NCBI RefSeq assembly: GCF_000331105.1
Contig: NC_020054.1
Location: 4,638,257-4,702,256, forward strand
DNA length: 64,000 nucleotides
Direction of reading: 5' to 3'
Origin: Fibrella aestuarina BUZ 2
Lineage (GTDB): Bacteria > Bacteroidota > Bacteroidia > Cytophagales > Spirosomataceae
Shown: in pieces, positions 33,407 to 43,529 of the stretch
Layout of the letters: every line of letters starts with the position of its first letter
Numbering within the stretch: position 1 is the first letter of the stretch
Made by a program: the position numbers and the translations under genes
The notes under the pieces: generated by a model
Databases searched by the model: none
The model's input: the letters and a program-made list of their open reading frames with translations, nothing else
What the model was told of the DNA's origin: nothing

Positions 33407-34378
33407 TTATATCAATCTGACATCGATACTTCCTTGTAGTTCATCACCCGGATTCAACACGGTCAACCCTTCGCCGTTATTAAACGCATTGGCGTTGGCC
33501 GTCTGGGGTTCGATGGCAATGCTATCCCGGCGCAGTGGGGTGTAGACCACAATGTAGGGCAGCGATTCGCTCTGGGTTAGTTCGAGTGCCACGTTTTCCT
33601 CGGGCCAGCGCAACGTAGTGACGGCCTGTTTTTTCCCGTTTTCGTCGCTAAACTGCGCTTCGAAGGGCGTGTCAAGCTGTACATTCTGCATGGCAAACGT
33701 ACCCAGCCGGTCGGCGGGAACGGGCCGCTTTCCGGTCGGGATCATGTGCTGATCGAGCTCGACGATGGCGCGCACGGGCAGGGTCAATTCCAACTCATCG
33801 ACAGGGGCGTTGTTGAGCGTAAAATAGGGGTGCCAGCCAAACGCCGCCGGGCAACGCGTGGAGCCGGTATTGCTGGCTTTGAACGAAACCCCCAGCCCCT
33901 GCGCCGACAGCGCGTAGGTAACCACCAGCGAAAACGGGAATGGGTAGCCAGGTACGTCGCCCGTGTAGTTAAACTGAATCGTCAGCGAAGCATGGTGCAG
34001 ATTGGCTTCCTGATGAATCACCCGAAACGGTTTCTGGTGCACAAACCCGTGCAGGGCATTGTCGCGCATGACTTCGTTCAGGGGCAACACGTAATCGTTA
34101 CCTTCGAATTGATAGATACCATGCCGAACGCGGCTGGCAAACGGAAACATCAGCGCGCTGGCGTAGGTCTCATCGGCCAGCAATGCCTGTGCCGACGCCG
34201 GGCTGTCCACCACTTTGTAGCGGGTATCGCCTTTCCGAAGCACCAGTTGGCGCAGAATACCACCAAAACCGGGGAGCACCGTTGCCCATTCGCCGGTGTC
34301 GGGGTTGCTTAAAATGTAGTCTGTGAGGGTCTCTGTACCTTCAATAGGCCCAATCTGGCGTGTTTCAATCGTGAACAT
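33407..34378 (-). CDS. Aldose 1-epimerase (galactose mutarotase family)
   Basis: This 323-residue cytoplasmic protein of the beta-sandwich mutarotase family interconverts alpha and beta anomers of sugars. It shows the conserved NALHGFVHQKPF (catalytic-type His about 115) and FGWHPYFTLN (second His about 195) motifs. A C-terminal Glu region (SIAIEPQTANANAFN) carries the expected E-x-x-T-x-x-x-NAFN signature. The substrate is not determinable; GalM-like. Confidence 0.88.
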   Translation of the reverse strand: MFTIETRQIGPIEGTETLTDYILSNPDTGEWATVLPGFGGILRQLVLRKGDTRYKVVDSPASAQALLADETYASALMFPFASRVRHGIYQFEGNDYVLPLNEVMRDNALHGFVHQKPFRVIHQEANLHHASLTIQFNYTGDVPGYPFPFSLVVTYALSAQGLGVSFKASNTGSTRCPAAFGWHPYFTLNNAPVDELELTLPVRAIVELDQHMIPTGKRPVPADRLGTFAMQNVQLDTPFEAQFSDENGKKQAVTTLRWPEENVALELTQSESLPYIVVYTPLRRDSIAIEPQTANANAFNNGEGLTVLNPGDELQGSIDVRLI

Positions 34379-34497
34379 GGAAGCGAAAGTAAGTTGCGAT
34401 AGTCAGTTTGGCGCGATCGTATAGGGGCTGGTTCGTTGTTTTTTGGTCTGGTACAAGCAACCCCCTACCCGATCATCGCCGCTACTTTCCTACCTAA

Positions 34498-35949
34498 CTA
34501 ATAATACACCGCCGTGTTCTGCGCTTCCAGTTGATCGATCACTTTTGCATAGGGGCCAATTTTGGCGTCGTCGCGGGTGACGGGGTTGCTGCGCAGGAAA
34601 AGGTGCTTCAGGCTCGAGAGCTGCGTGACGCTGGTGGGCAGCACCTGAATGTTGTTACCGCTAAGGTCAACTGACTCCAACGTTTTCAGGTCAACCAGTT
34701 GATCCGGGAAGGCGCTGAGCCGGTTGTAACTCAGATCGAGCAGCCGAATGGCTTTGAACCGGTTGAACGCAGTTGGCAAGGTAGCCAGCGGGTTATGATG
34801 CGCGTAGAGCGTATCGAGGCGGCGCAGCCTGGCCAGCTGCGGAGGCAGGCTCGTGAGCTTGTTATGGGCTACCGCCAATTGCTCCAGTCGGCGCATGTTA
34901 CCAATCTGTTTCGGCAGCGTAGTGAGTTCGTTGTAATACAAGTCCAGTACCCGCACGTGTTTCAGTTTCCGGATCTGTTTGGGCAGGCTCGTCAGCCCGG
35001 CGTTGTAGAGATTCAGGTCGTAGAGGTGCTTTAGCCGCTTAATCGCCTTTACGTTCAGTTCGGCCAGCTTGTTGTTGCCCATCCAGAGGCTTTCCAGGTT
35101 GCGGGCGTTGCGCACGCTCGTCGGAATGCGCGTCAGTTTATTGCCCTGGAGCGTCAGGGCGAGCAGGTGTTTGTTGGGCGTAATGAACACGCTGTCGTTG
35201 CCAATCTGGTTGAACAACACGCTCAGACGCCGCAGTTGGGGCAGGTCGGCTGTGAGGCGGGCGGGGAGTTTTACCAGGCCGTTTTTTGACAAATCCAGTT
35301 CCTCCAGATTCGGAAATCGATAGACGACGTCAGGTACGTTCTTCAGATCCAACTGATTGAAGTAAACGTACTTGACGGTATCGGGCCGGGTGGTAGCAGC
35401 AGCGGCTTCGAGCGTACTGATGGTGCTGTCGCCAGTACGAACGGCCCGTTTCTCCCGAGGACGACCGAAGTTGGTGAAATACTCATTGCTGTAAGGGGAA
35501 GCCATCGGTTTGGCATACCGATCGGTCTGATAGAAGACAGTCAGGCGGCGAAGTAACTCATCGAGCGCTTTCCGGTTTGGCTCGCCCATCGGGCTGATGA
35601 TGATCCAGTCGGCTCGGCCGTTGGCAGCAAACAGTTCCGTAACGTTATAAAAAAAACCGTCGGCGGGCTGACTACCCTGGCTCTCGACGGCTGTATTCTT
35701 TTCGTTACTATGTTCCATCAGCGCATCGGTCACCTCTTTTCGCTTCGCGGGAGGCAATGCATCCACTTTAGTTTCAATTGGTGCGTAGGTACGCATCAAC
35801 TCGGCGGGGCTTATGTTGTGCGCGGCCGAATCGGCCCAAAGAATTACCCGCGTGGGCGAAGCTGGTGGTGCGCCAGCGCTGACGGTCTGTTGAGCAAACG
35901 TAAGCCGGCTACCAGCGAGCAGTAGGGTGAAAAGGAGGGCACGTACCAT
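34498..35949 (-). CDS. Exported leucine-rich-repeat protein
   Basis: This 483-residue protein has a signal peptide (ALLFTLLLAGSRLTFAQ). An N-terminal non-repeat domain of about 190 residues follows. Then come about eleven LRR units of the LxxLxLxxNxLxxLPxxIxxL type (about 205-470, for example LDLYYNELTTLPKQIGNMRR). It is probably periplasmic or surface-exposed and protein-binding. It has no sorting domain at the C-terminus. An N-terminal RADWIIISPMGEPNRKALDELLR segment could be a small enzyme-like domain of unknown kind. Confidence 0.82.
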   Translation of the reverse strand: MVRALLFTLLLAGSRLTFAQQTVSAGAPPASPTRVILWADSAAHNISPAELMRTYAPIETKVDALPPAKRKEVTDALMEHSNEKNTAVESQGSQPADGFFYNVTELFAANGRADWIIISPMGEPNRKALDELLRRLTVFYQTDRYAKPMASPYSNEYFTNFGRPREKRAVRTGDSTISTLEAAAATTRPDTVKYVYFNQLDLKNVPDVVYRFPNLEELDLSKNGLVKLPARLTADLPQLRRLSVLFNQIGNDSVFITPNKHLLALTLQGNKLTRIPTSVRNARNLESLWMGNNKLAELNVKAIKRLKHLYDLNLYNAGLTSLPKQIRKLKHVRVLDLYYNELTTLPKQIGNMRRLEQLAVAHNKLTSLPPQLARLRRLDTLYAHHNPLATLPTAFNRFKAIRLLDLSYNRLSAFPDQLVDLKTLESVDLSGNNIQVLPTSVTQLSSLKHLFLRSNPVTRDDAKIGPYAKVIDQLEAQNTAVYY

Positions 35950-36020
35950 ACCTAAGCGTTTAGTTTACTTAGCGATGCGGCCCGTGCCCACTTTCCACAA
36001 AAAAGGCGGCTTCTATTTTT

Positions 36021-36827
36021 TTAAAGGCCCGAAAAATAGTCGTAGCCCTGTTCGGCCCAGAAGTCGCGGGGCGGCTGGTCGGCAAAGAAAATGCGCCCGA
36101 TGCATTTGAGGTTTTTGATGCCGTATTTGATCGGAATCAGCAGCCGCAGGGGTGCCCCGTGGTTGGCCGAAATGGGTTCGCCGTTCAGTTCGTAGGCCAG
36201 CAGCGTTTGCGGGTGCAGCGCACTGGCCATATCGATGCCCACGTAGTAGCCCCGGCTGGGTGTTTCCATGCCCACGTACCCGTAGCGATCGGCCGGGTCG
36301 GTTTTACTGACGGGCTTCCCCGTACGCGCACCGGCCCCGTAGCGGTCCAGCACATCGACCAGCCGCACGCCACCCCAATGCTGAATCTGGCTCCAGCCTT
36401 CCACGCACTTAAACTCAATTACTTCCTCGTGCTTCGGCAAGGCCCGGATGTCGTCCATCGTCAACACCTGGCTGTCGGTGGGGCTGCGCTCCAGCCGGAG
36501 TTGCCAGTCGGTGGGCATGGCGGGCGTCAGGCCAATACCCCCGTTGACCCGTGCGGGTTTGGCGGCCATGTCCAGCGGAAACGTAGGCGCCAGCCGGCCG
36601 GGACCAATCAGTCCCTTGAAGACCTTTGCATTGGCCTTGTGGGCCTCTAGCAACGGCTGGGGAGCCCCGCCGCGCGTGGGCTGGGAACGTACCCAGCGCC
36701 AGACACTCACCGGTACGAGCGCGGCCAAACCAAGCCCGACAAAGGCTTTGATGGTCCGCCGGCGCGCCTGCTGCTCAACCGTCTGGTCGTCGGCGGGCGG
36801 GTTGGGAACGGGTTGATCGGTGGTCAT
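36021..36827 (-). CDS. Molybdopterin-dependent oxidoreductase (MsrP/YedY-like)
   Basis: This 268-residue protein of the sulfite-oxidase fold has an ARRRTIKAF segment and a following hydrophobic stretch (about 22-45) that suit a Tat signal or anchor. The molybdenum-ligand cysteine lies in EFKCVEGWSQIQHWGG (about 139). It ends GYDYFSGL. It overlaps by four bases the upstream cytochrome-b gene, giving a MsrPQ-like membrane redox pair. The substrate may be oxidised methionine in periplasmic proteins, but the cytochrome here is not MsrQ-like by sequence. Confidence 0.85.
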   Translation of the reverse strand: MTTDQPVPNPPADDQTVEQQARRRTIKAFVGLGLAALVPVSVWRWVRSQPTRGGAPQPLLEAHKANAKVFKGLIGPGRLAPTFPLDMAAKPARVNGGIGLTPAMPTDWQLRLERSPTDSQVLTMDDIRALPKHEEVIEFKCVEGWSQIQHWGGVRLVDVLDRYGAGARTGKPVSKTDPADRYGYVGMETPSRGYYVGIDMASALHPQTLLAYELNGEPISANHGAPLRLLIPIKYGIKNLKCIGRIFFADQPPRDFWAEQGYDYFSGL

Positions 36828-37558
36828 AGAGGCTGGTCGGTTGAGGGTTGTAACGATGACGAATCAGCACGCGGTGGCCGGTCGGCCGTTGGGGTGCCGT
36901 CAGGTACGTTGGTCAGTTCGAAGCCCGCCACCATAGCTCGGAAGTTATTCCAGCCGGCGCGGATCACCTGCGCAATGTGCACCACAAAAAACAGCAGATA
37001 GCCCATCGTCAGGGCGAAATGAATAACGCGCGCCGTTTTGTAGCCACCGCAGAGCCACGTCAGCCACGAAAACTGAATGGGTTTGTAGATAGCCAGCCCG
37101 GTCAGCAACGACCCGAACCCCATCAGCACGACGCCGGTGTAGGCAATCTGCTGCGCCCCGTTGAACTTCCGTTGGGGCGGCAGTGGCCCTTTGCGCAGGC
37201 CCAGATCGTGCAGCGTGACCTGGATGGCATCGCGGAACGAATGGCGATTGGGCACCAGTTGCCGCCATTCGCCCGAGATGAGCGTATAAAGCACATAGGC
37301 CACGCCGTTGATGACAAACACCCACATCAGCGCAAAGTGCCAGGCCATCCCCTCGGCCAGTCGCCGTTTCAGGTGCAGGGCATTGAAGACCCATTCCGGA
37401 AAAAACGAGATGAGCGTGTAGCCCCCGATCTGGATTTTGTAGGGATGGTAGGCCCAGTAGATAAGCAGCCCGCTCCAGATCATGGCAAACAAAACCGGGA
37501 AGTTCACCCAGTGAAACCACCGGATGGCCAGTGGGTGTTTTTCAACGATTTTCTTCAT
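36824..37558 (-). CDS. Membrane cytochrome b (Ni/Fe-hydrogenase/thiosulfate-reductase type)
   Basis: This 244-residue protein has four or five membrane helices. Histidines are placed for two b-hemes: IRWFHWVN (about 16), GMAWHFALMW (about 74), RVIHFALTM (about 179) and FFVVHIAQVI (about 194). The C-terminus is a D/P/S-rich cytoplasmic tail. The four-base overlap with the molybdoenzyme gene shows co-translation; it should pass quinol electrons to that enzyme. Confidence 0.88.
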   Translation of the reverse strand: MKKIVEKHPLAIRWFHWVNFPVLFAMIWSGLLIYWAYHPYKIQIGGYTLISFFPEWVFNALHLKRRLAEGMAWHFALMWVFVINGVAYVLYTLISGEWRQLVPNRHSFRDAIQVTLHDLGLRKGPLPPQRKFNGAQQIAYTGVVLMGFGSLLTGLAIYKPIQFSWLTWLCGGYKTARVIHFALTMGYLLFFVVHIAQVIRAGWNNFRAMVAGFELTNVPDGTPTADRPPRADSSSLQPSTDQPL

Positions 37559-37599
37559 GGTAAAGGCAGGCTGCTGTTCTTGTGGAAAGGTATGTAATT

Positions 37600-40431
37600 C
37601 TACTCTTTTTTACCACTCCCCTGCTCGGCTGCCGGTGCAGCGGGCTTATCGACCACGGCTTTTTTTGCTTTGGCGAAATCACCGGCTTTCACAATCACCA
37701 GCTTGTTGTAATCGATGTATTTCTTGACGGCCGTATTTACCTGCTCGGGCGTCAGGGCGGCTATGCGCTTTTCGAGCTCGGCATCGTAGGCAAAGCTACG
37801 CCCTTCGGCTTTTGTCAGGTACTGCGCCCAGGTATCGGCCAGCAGGCCATCCTGTGACCGCTCCACCTGCTTGTTCTGCAACACCGCCGCTTTGGCCGTT
37901 TTCAGTTCGTCGGCCGTTACGCCGTCGCGCACCAGCTTGTCGATTTCGTCTTTGTAGGACGCTTCGAGGCGGTCCGAGTTTTCAGGGTTATAAATAGCAT
38001 ACGAGCCGAACGTACCCACGGCGTCATTATCGTCGGCATACAGATACGACCCCACGCCATAGCTTACGCCCTCTTTTTGCCGGATGCGGGTAGCGAGCCG
38101 GGAGTTCAGGAAGCCGTCACCCAATATGTAGTTAGCCATGTATAGGGCGGCGTAGTCGGGATGGTCGTCGCGCATCGGAAACTTCAGGCCCGCCGACAGC
38201 GCGGCATTGGCCTTGTCGTCGGTCTGCATGGCTTCGGTGCCGGGTTTCACATCGGTGAAGAGCTGGTACGGCACACGGCTGTAGGGCCTGGGCGCTTTCC
38301 AGTTGCTCAGGCCCTTGATGGTCTTCATCACGGCGGCCTCATCAAAGGCACCGACCACCGACACCACCGCCTGCTGCCCGCCGTAGAAATTTTTATAGAA
38401 CGCCTTCACGTCATCGAGGGTCAGCTTCTTGATGTTGTCGATTTCTTCGTCGAACGTTTCCAGGTAAAACGGGTGGCCTTTGGGGTACGGGCTCAGACGC
38501 CGCCGGATCTGGTTCTGGGCAATCGACTGGGGCTCCTGCTTTTGTGACTCGATCTCAGCCAGCCGCTCTTCTTTCAGTTTCTTAAATTCGGCATCAGGGA
38601 AGGTCGGATTGCGCAGGTAGTCGGTCACGATCGCCAGCACGGCAGGCAGGTTTTCTTTCTGCGTCTCGACACTCACGATTGCACTCTGCCCGTATCCATA
38701 CACGTAGACCTCCGCTTTGAGCTTTTCCAAGCCGTCGCGGATTTGCTGGTAGCTGCGCGTTTTGGTACCCCGCTCGAGCATCGACGCCGCAAAACTGGCC
38801 GCCGTGCTCTGGTTCATCAGGCTTTGCGCATCGCCCATCCGCAGCCGGATCCGCATGTGTACCGAGTTGCCGCGCGTGCTTTTCTGCAACAGGCCGTAAG
38901 TCAGCCCATTGGCTTCCTTCCCCCGTTTGGTACGCGCGTCGATGTTGGCGGGCGACGGGTCAAACGCCTCACCAGCGGCAACCATCGCTTCGCCCTTGTA
39001 GCCGTTGACCAGCGCCAGCACGTCGGGCGTCGCGGAGATTGTGGCGCGGTCAGGTTTCTGGTCGGGGATGAACGTACCCACGGTGCGGTTGCTGGGTTTC
39101 AGATAGGCCTGCGCCACGCGCTGCACATCGGCGGGCGTAACTTTCCGCAGGGCATCGCGGTAGAGGAAAAGGAGTCGCCAGTCGCCCGCCGCCATGTACT
39201 CGCTGAGGTTCAGCCCCACCCGGTCGACTTGCTTGAACAGCATATCGATCCGGCTCAGGAGCTTGGTCTTGGCCCGTTCCACTTCCTCAGCCGTGGCCGT
39301 TTTTTGGGCCATCTCGTCCAACGTACCCAGCATGATCGCGCGCGCCGAGTCGAGCGATTGTTCTTTGCGTAGTTCGGTGTAGAAGTAGGCGAAGCCGGGG
39401 TCGTAGAGGGCGGGCGTCCAGCCCCACTGCGTGGCGGCTTTCTTGTTTTCGATCAGCGCCTTGTACAGCCGACCCGACGGCTCGTTGGTCAGTACGTCCA
39501 TGAGCACATCCATCGGCGCGTAGTCGGGGTGGGCACCGGCGGGCGTGTGGTAGGCCACGGCAATGCCCTGCGTATCGCCCACGCGGCGCAGGGTCACGGC
39601 ACGTTCGCCATCCTGCACGGGCTCGACGGTGTAGGTTTTCGACAGCACCCGGTCCGGCTTCGGAATGGGGCCGTAGAGTTCGCTGATCATCGCCAGCGTT
39701 TTGGCTTCGTCGAACTTACCCGCCACGAGCAGAATGGCGTTGTCGGGCTGGTAAAAGCGCTTGTAAAAGGCTTTAAGGCTCTCGATGGGCACCCGCTCGA
39801 TGTCTTCCCGGGAGCCAATGGTCGATTTGCCGTAGTTATGCCACAGGTAGGCCGACGACAGCACGCGGTCCATCAGCACCGATTGCGGCGAGTTTTCGCC
39901 CATCTCGAACTCATTGCGCACCACCGAAAACTCGGTATCGAGGTCTTTTTTGTCGATGAAGCTATTCACCATCCGGTCGGCTTCGAGGTCGAGTGCCCAA
40001 CGCAGGTTCTCGTCGGTAGCCGAAAACGTTTCGAAGTAATTGGTGCGGTCAAACCAGGTGGTACCATTGGGCCACGAGCCATGTTCGGTCAGTTCCTGCG
40101 GGATGTTCTTGTGGCGCGTCGATCCTTTAAACACCATGTGTTCGAGCAGGTGGGCCATGCCACTTTCGCCGTAGCCTTCGTGCCGCGACCCCACCATGTA
40201 GGTGATGTTGACCGTTACGGTTGGTTTGGAAACGTCAGGGAAGAGCAGCACCCGAAGGCCATTTTTGAGCTGGTATTCGGTAATGCCTTCCACCGATGTT
40301 ACACGGGTCATGCCATCGGGCAGCGACGGGGCGGCCGGTTGGGCTGTGGCGTGGGGACGTAATCCCGACAGACACCCAACGGCGAGGGCGGCCGTCAGCA
40401 GCTTCCTGAGCAGGTAGGGTTTGGTTTTCAT
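37600..40431 (-). CDS. M16-family zinc metallopeptidase, exported, two-unit
   Basis: From ATG 40431 the 943-residue product has a signal peptide (KLLTAALAVGCLSGLRPHATA) and two M16 units. The N-terminal unit has the inverted zinc motif HLLEH (about 94-98) with the distal Glu in the ALDLEADRM region. The C-terminal unit (about 500-910) lacks the zinc motif but keeps the fold (substrate-clamping half). The tail is K/A/P-rich. It is likely a periplasmic peptidase degrading peptides. The longer frame to 40512 is unlikely. Confidence 0.92.
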   Translation of the reverse strand: MKTKPYLLRKLLTAALAVGCLSGLRPHATAQPAAPSLPDGMTRVTSVEGITEYQLKNGLRVLLFPDVSKPTVTVNITYMVGSRHEGYGESGMAHLLEHMVFKGSTRHKNIPQELTEHGSWPNGTTWFDRTNYFETFSATDENLRWALDLEADRMVNSFIDKKDLDTEFSVVRNEFEMGENSPQSVLMDRVLSSAYLWHNYGKSTIGSREDIERVPIESLKAFYKRFYQPDNAILLVAGKFDEAKTLAMISELYGPIPKPDRVLSKTYTVEPVQDGERAVTLRRVGDTQGIAVAYHTPAGAHPDYAPMDVLMDVLTNEPSGRLYKALIENKKAATQWGWTPALYDPGFAYFYTELRKEQSLDSARAIMLGTLDEMAQKTATAEEVERAKTKLLSRIDMLFKQVDRVGLNLSEYMAAGDWRLLFLYRDALRKVTPADVQRVAQAYLKPSNRTVGTFIPDQKPDRATISATPDVLALVNGYKGEAMVAAGEAFDPSPANIDARTKRGKEANGLTYGLLQKSTRGNSVHMRIRLRMGDAQSLMNQSTAASFAASMLERGTKTRSYQQIRDGLEKLKAEVYVYGYGQSAIVSVETQKENLPAVLAIVTDYLRNPTFPDAEFKKLKEERLAEIESQKQEPQSIAQNQIRRRLSPYPKGHPFYLETFDEEIDNIKKLTLDDVKAFYKNFYGGQQAVVSVVGAFDEAAVMKTIKGLSNWKAPRPYSRVPYQLFTDVKPGTEAMQTDDKANAALSAGLKFPMRDDHPDYAALYMANYILGDGFLNSRLATRIRQKEGVSYGVGSYLYADDNDAVGTFGSYAIYNPENSDRLEASYKDEIDKLVRDGVTADELKTAKAAVLQNKQVERSQDGLLADTWAQYLTKAEGRSFAYDAELEKRIAALTPEQVNTAVKKYIDYNKLVIVKAGDFAKAKKAVVDKPAAPAAEQGSGKKE

Positions 40432-40643
40432 ACAACGTATCGAGTTTAACTGGTTGGATGCGTTTACCCGCAACCTTCCACAAGGCCCGAAACGGCGTGA
40501 ATGGGTTGTCACACACGCCGACTGCTCGTCCGACGTTTACGCTTTTTTAACAGCCGCCGGTCGAACGTACCCAGGTGATAGGCAATCGCGAAAGCGATTG
40601 TACCTTGCGGCCACCGAAACCCCGTATCCTTCCTGCCCCCACC

Positions 40644-42029
40644 ATGCCGCCCCTGCTGTTGCTAACCTTGGCCATTCTGGCCATTATTCTGCTGAGTTCC
40701 TGGTACAAACTGAACACGTTTGTGGTACTGCTCGGGCTGGCGGTGCTGGTTGGGTTGCTGGCGGGTATTCCCGGCGAGACGGTGCTCACCCACATCCGCA
40801 CGGGCTTCGGCCACACCCTCGAAAAAGTTGGGTTGCTGATCGTGCTGGGCACCATGCTCGGCAGCCTGCTCGACCGCACCCACGCCACCACCGATCTGGC
40901 CAATTTTATCCTGCGCACGGTGGGCGAATCGGCCGGCCGCGCCGACCGCACGCCGCTGGCCGTCACGCTGATCGGCTTCCTGATCGGCCTGCCCATCTTC
41001 TGCGATTCGGGTTTTATTGTATTGAGTGGCCTGGTGCTGACCTTGGCGCAACGGCTGGGCCGGTATCACCTGCGGCTGATGCTCAACCTGGCCGGGTCGC
41101 TCTACGCCGTGCACTGCCTGGTGCCGCCCCACCCCGGCATAACCGCCGCCGTCGGGATACTCAACCCCGATTCAGGCCAGGATAGCCTGGGCCAGATGAT
41201 GTTGCTGGGTACGTTGCTGGCCGTGCCAGGTACGTTGGTCAGTTACCTGTGGGCCAGGTACGTCGATCGGGGCGACCAGACGACAGCACCGCGCCTGCCC
41301 GTTGACCAGGCGAACGAGTCAGCCCCGCAGCAGCGCGGCGCGTCGGTACCCGTCGGGGCATTTTGTGCGGTGCTGGTGCCCATTGCGCTGATTGCCGCCA
41401 AGCCCCTGTTCCTGCTGGCGCCCGACCGGGTCCCGCCCCTGCTGCTCACCCTCATCCGCTTTGTGGGCGACCCGGTAATGGCGCTGGCGATCGGGATGCT
41501 GATCGCCCTGACGCTATTTCGCCGCATCGACAAAGCAACGGTCAACGCCGTGCTCGACGATGCCATCCACAAAGCCGGGCCGGTGCTGGCGATCGTGGCG
41601 GGTGGCGGTGCCTTTGGCGAAATCATCAAACACATCGGCCTGGAGTCGACCATCACCAACTGGGCCACAGCGACGGGCGGCACGGCGGGCCATATTCCGC
41701 TATGGCTACCCTTTCTGCTGGCGTTGGTGTTCAAAACGGCGCAGGGCTCATCGACCGTCGCTATCATGTCGGTGAGTGCCATTGTGTTGCCGCTCCTGCC
41801 CGCGCTGGGCGTTCAGACCGACTTCGACCGGTTGCTGGTGCTGGGCGCGATGGGCGCGGGATCGATGAGCGTTTCGCACGCCAACGACGCTTATTTCTGG
41901 GTAGTGTCGCGCTTTGGCCAGATCGACACGCCTACGATGGTCCGCTCCTACAGCCTCATGACCCTGCTGATGGGCCTGGCTACCTTCGCCACGCTCTGGC
42001 TGATTAGTCTGTTTACAGCGGGGCTATAA
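40644..42029 (+). CDS. Gluconate:H+ symporter family permease (GntP-like)
   Basis: This 461-residue inner-membrane transporter from ATG 40644 has about 12-14 hydrophobic segments. Family-typical motifs include LPIFCDSGFIVL, HCLVPPHPGITAA and KTAQGSSTVAIM, plus the C-terminal SHANDAYFWVV. It imports gluconate or a related sugar acid with protons. No kinase or GntR regulator is adjacent. The frame starting at 40575 is upstream noise. It is divergent from the M16 gene. Confidence 0.92.
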   Translation: MPPLLLLTLAILAIILLSSWYKLNTFVVLLGLAVLVGLLAGIPGETVLTHIRTGFGHTLEKVGLLIVLGTMLGSLLDRTHATTDLANFILRTVGESAGRADRTPLAVTLIGFLIGLPIFCDSGFIVLSGLVLTLAQRLGRYHLRLMLNLAGSLYAVHCLVPPHPGITAAVGILNPDSGQDSLGQMMLLGTLLAVPGTLVSYLWARYVDRGDQTTAPRLPVDQANESAPQQRGASVPVGAFCAVLVPIALIAAKPLFLLAPDRVPPLLLTLIRFVGDPVMALAIGMLIALTLFRRIDKATVNAVLDDAIHKAGPVLAIVAGGGAFGEIIKHIGLESTITNWATATGGTAGHIPLWLPFLLALVFKTAQGSSTVAIMSVSAIVLPLLPALGVQTDFDRLLVLGAMGAGSMSVSHANDAYFWVVSRFGQIDTPTMVRSYSLMTLLMGLATFATLWLISLFTAGL

Positions 42030-42107
42030 CCTTGTAAGACGGACGGGACCTGCCCACCAAACGGCCTTCCAACCAGGTAGCGAAGCCGTACTGTTCACTG
42101 GCAACTT

Positions 42108-43529
42108 TTACAATTCCTTTAGTCTGTTTTTCGCTTCTTCATTATCGGGATTTAACTGAAGCGTTTTCCTGTAGAAGTTGATAGCATCCTCTTTTCTGTT
42201 CAACGCCAAATAGATATTGGCCATTGACAGGGCAACGAGGTCGCGGTCAGGAAATTCCCGTACGTTATTCTCCGCAATCAGGCGGGCATCCTCGTAACGT
42301 TTCAAGCTTAATAGTTTTTCGCCAAGGTAATACAACTGCAGCCAATCTACGGAATAATGGGCGGTATCAGCCTTCATACGTTTGTAGGCAGCTACGGCTT
42401 TTTCTGCAGTAGAACTGGCTATAATCGATTCCATTTTTTTATGAACCGGCTCTTTCAACACAACCGGTTTATCGTACAAAACCCTTACTATGTTTTTCGT
42501 AATACCAAAGAAATCAGTTGGGGCACTATTGCATAAAATAACGGCCATACTATTGGTGTCAGGCATCCGAATCATAAAGGAAATGAAGCCTTCCGTGGAG
42601 CCCAGGTGGTAATTCGCCTTGACACTGTCTGTGGGCGTATATCGGAACAGCTGGTTAAACCACCCATAACCATATCGGGCGGGTCGGCTACCGGGCGTCA
42701 GCATGGCTTGCGTCAATTCTTTATTGAGCAATGTATGGTTGGCAATGGCCATGTGAAACGTGAACAAATCCTCCACGGTGCTGTACAAATCCCCTGTTCC
42801 CATCGTGTTGGACTGGTCCCTGAAGTCAGCGCTCACGTAGTTTCCGAATCCGTAGTCGTAGCCCGATGCCCGTTTGGGCACAATTTGCGTGTGCGCGTAA
42901 GAACCAGAGCTTTTCATGTTCAGTTTACTAAAAATCTCCTCGTTCATAGCCTGCGCGTAGGTCTTCCCCGTTACTTTTTCGATGATACACCCCAAGGTAA
43001 AATAGCCCCAACTACTGTACAGATAACGCGTGCCCGGAACAAACGCCAGAGCCGAGTCGCTATACACGGTCAAATAAGCAGCTCTGGTAAAATACTGGCG
43101 GCTAATCCGTGGAAAGAAATCGCTGATGATATCATAATTAGGCATTCCCGACGTGTGGTTCAGCAATTGCCGGATCGTCACGTTGGCAGCCGGTTTATTC
43201 TTAAAGGCGGGCAGGTAATAAGCAACGGTTTCATCCAGGTCTATAAGCCCTTTTTGAACCAGTATCAATACTAATGTTGCGGTAAGGGGTTTAGAAATTG
43301 ACCCAAGCATAAACTTGGTATCCGTTGAATTAGGAATAGCCCATTCTCTGTTGGCTAATCCATAGGCATCTTTGTAAATAACGTGGCCATTTTCTGCCAC
43401 CAAGACGGCACCGTCGAACATGTTATAGCCATGATATGTTTTCATCAGTTCGGATAACCGATCGGCCTTGGTCTGCGCCAGCAGCACCTGCGTCGATAGC
43501 ATAGCCAATACGAATAGAGCGTGTTTCAT
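42108..43529 (-). CDS. Serine hydrolase (beta-lactamase/class C family) with TPR tail
   Basis: This 473-residue exported protein has a signal peptide (KHALFVLAMLSTQVLLAQ). A penicillin-binding-like serine hydrolase domain carries the S-x-x-K nucleophile in GSISKPLTA (about 80) and a tyrosine motif YSSWGYF (about 168). The C-terminal part (about 370-470) has TPR-like helices (LVALSMANIYLALNRKEDAI). Esterase or D-amino-acid peptidase roles are likelier than antibiotic resistance. Base composition is slightly lower in GC than its neighbours. Confidence 0.87.
   Translation of the reverse strand: MKHALFVLAMLSTQVLLAQTKADRLSELMKTYHGYNMFDGAVLVAENGHVIYKDAYGLANREWAIPNSTDTKFMLGSISKPLTATLVLILVQKGLIDLDETVAYYLPAFKNKPAANVTIRQLLNHTSGMPNYDIISDFFPRISRQYFTRAAYLTVYSDSALAFVPGTRYLYSSWGYFTLGCIIEKVTGKTYAQAMNEEIFSKLNMKSSGSYAHTQIVPKRASGYDYGFGNYVSADFRDQSNTMGTGDLYSTVEDLFTFHMAIANHTLLNKELTQAMLTPGSRPARYGYGWFNQLFRYTPTDSVKANYHLGSTEGFISFMIRMPDTNSMAVILCNSAPTDFFGITKNIVRVLYDKPVVLKEPVHKKMESIIASSTAEKAVAAYKRMKADTAHYSVDWLQLYYLGEKLLSLKRYEDARLIAENNVREFPDRDLVALSMANIYLALNRKEDAINFYRKTLQLNPDNEEAKNRLKEL

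Noticed and set aside
36021..37558. True MsrPQ pair
   Set aside because: The catalytic subunit resembles MsrP, but the membrane partner has a hydrogenase/thiosulfate-reductase-type cytochrome b pattern rather than MsrQ, so the specific names were not assigned.
42108..43529. Antibiotic-resistance beta-lactamase
   Set aside because: The TPR tail and general serine hydrolase layout fit housekeeping esterase/peptidase relatives; no resistance-specific features.
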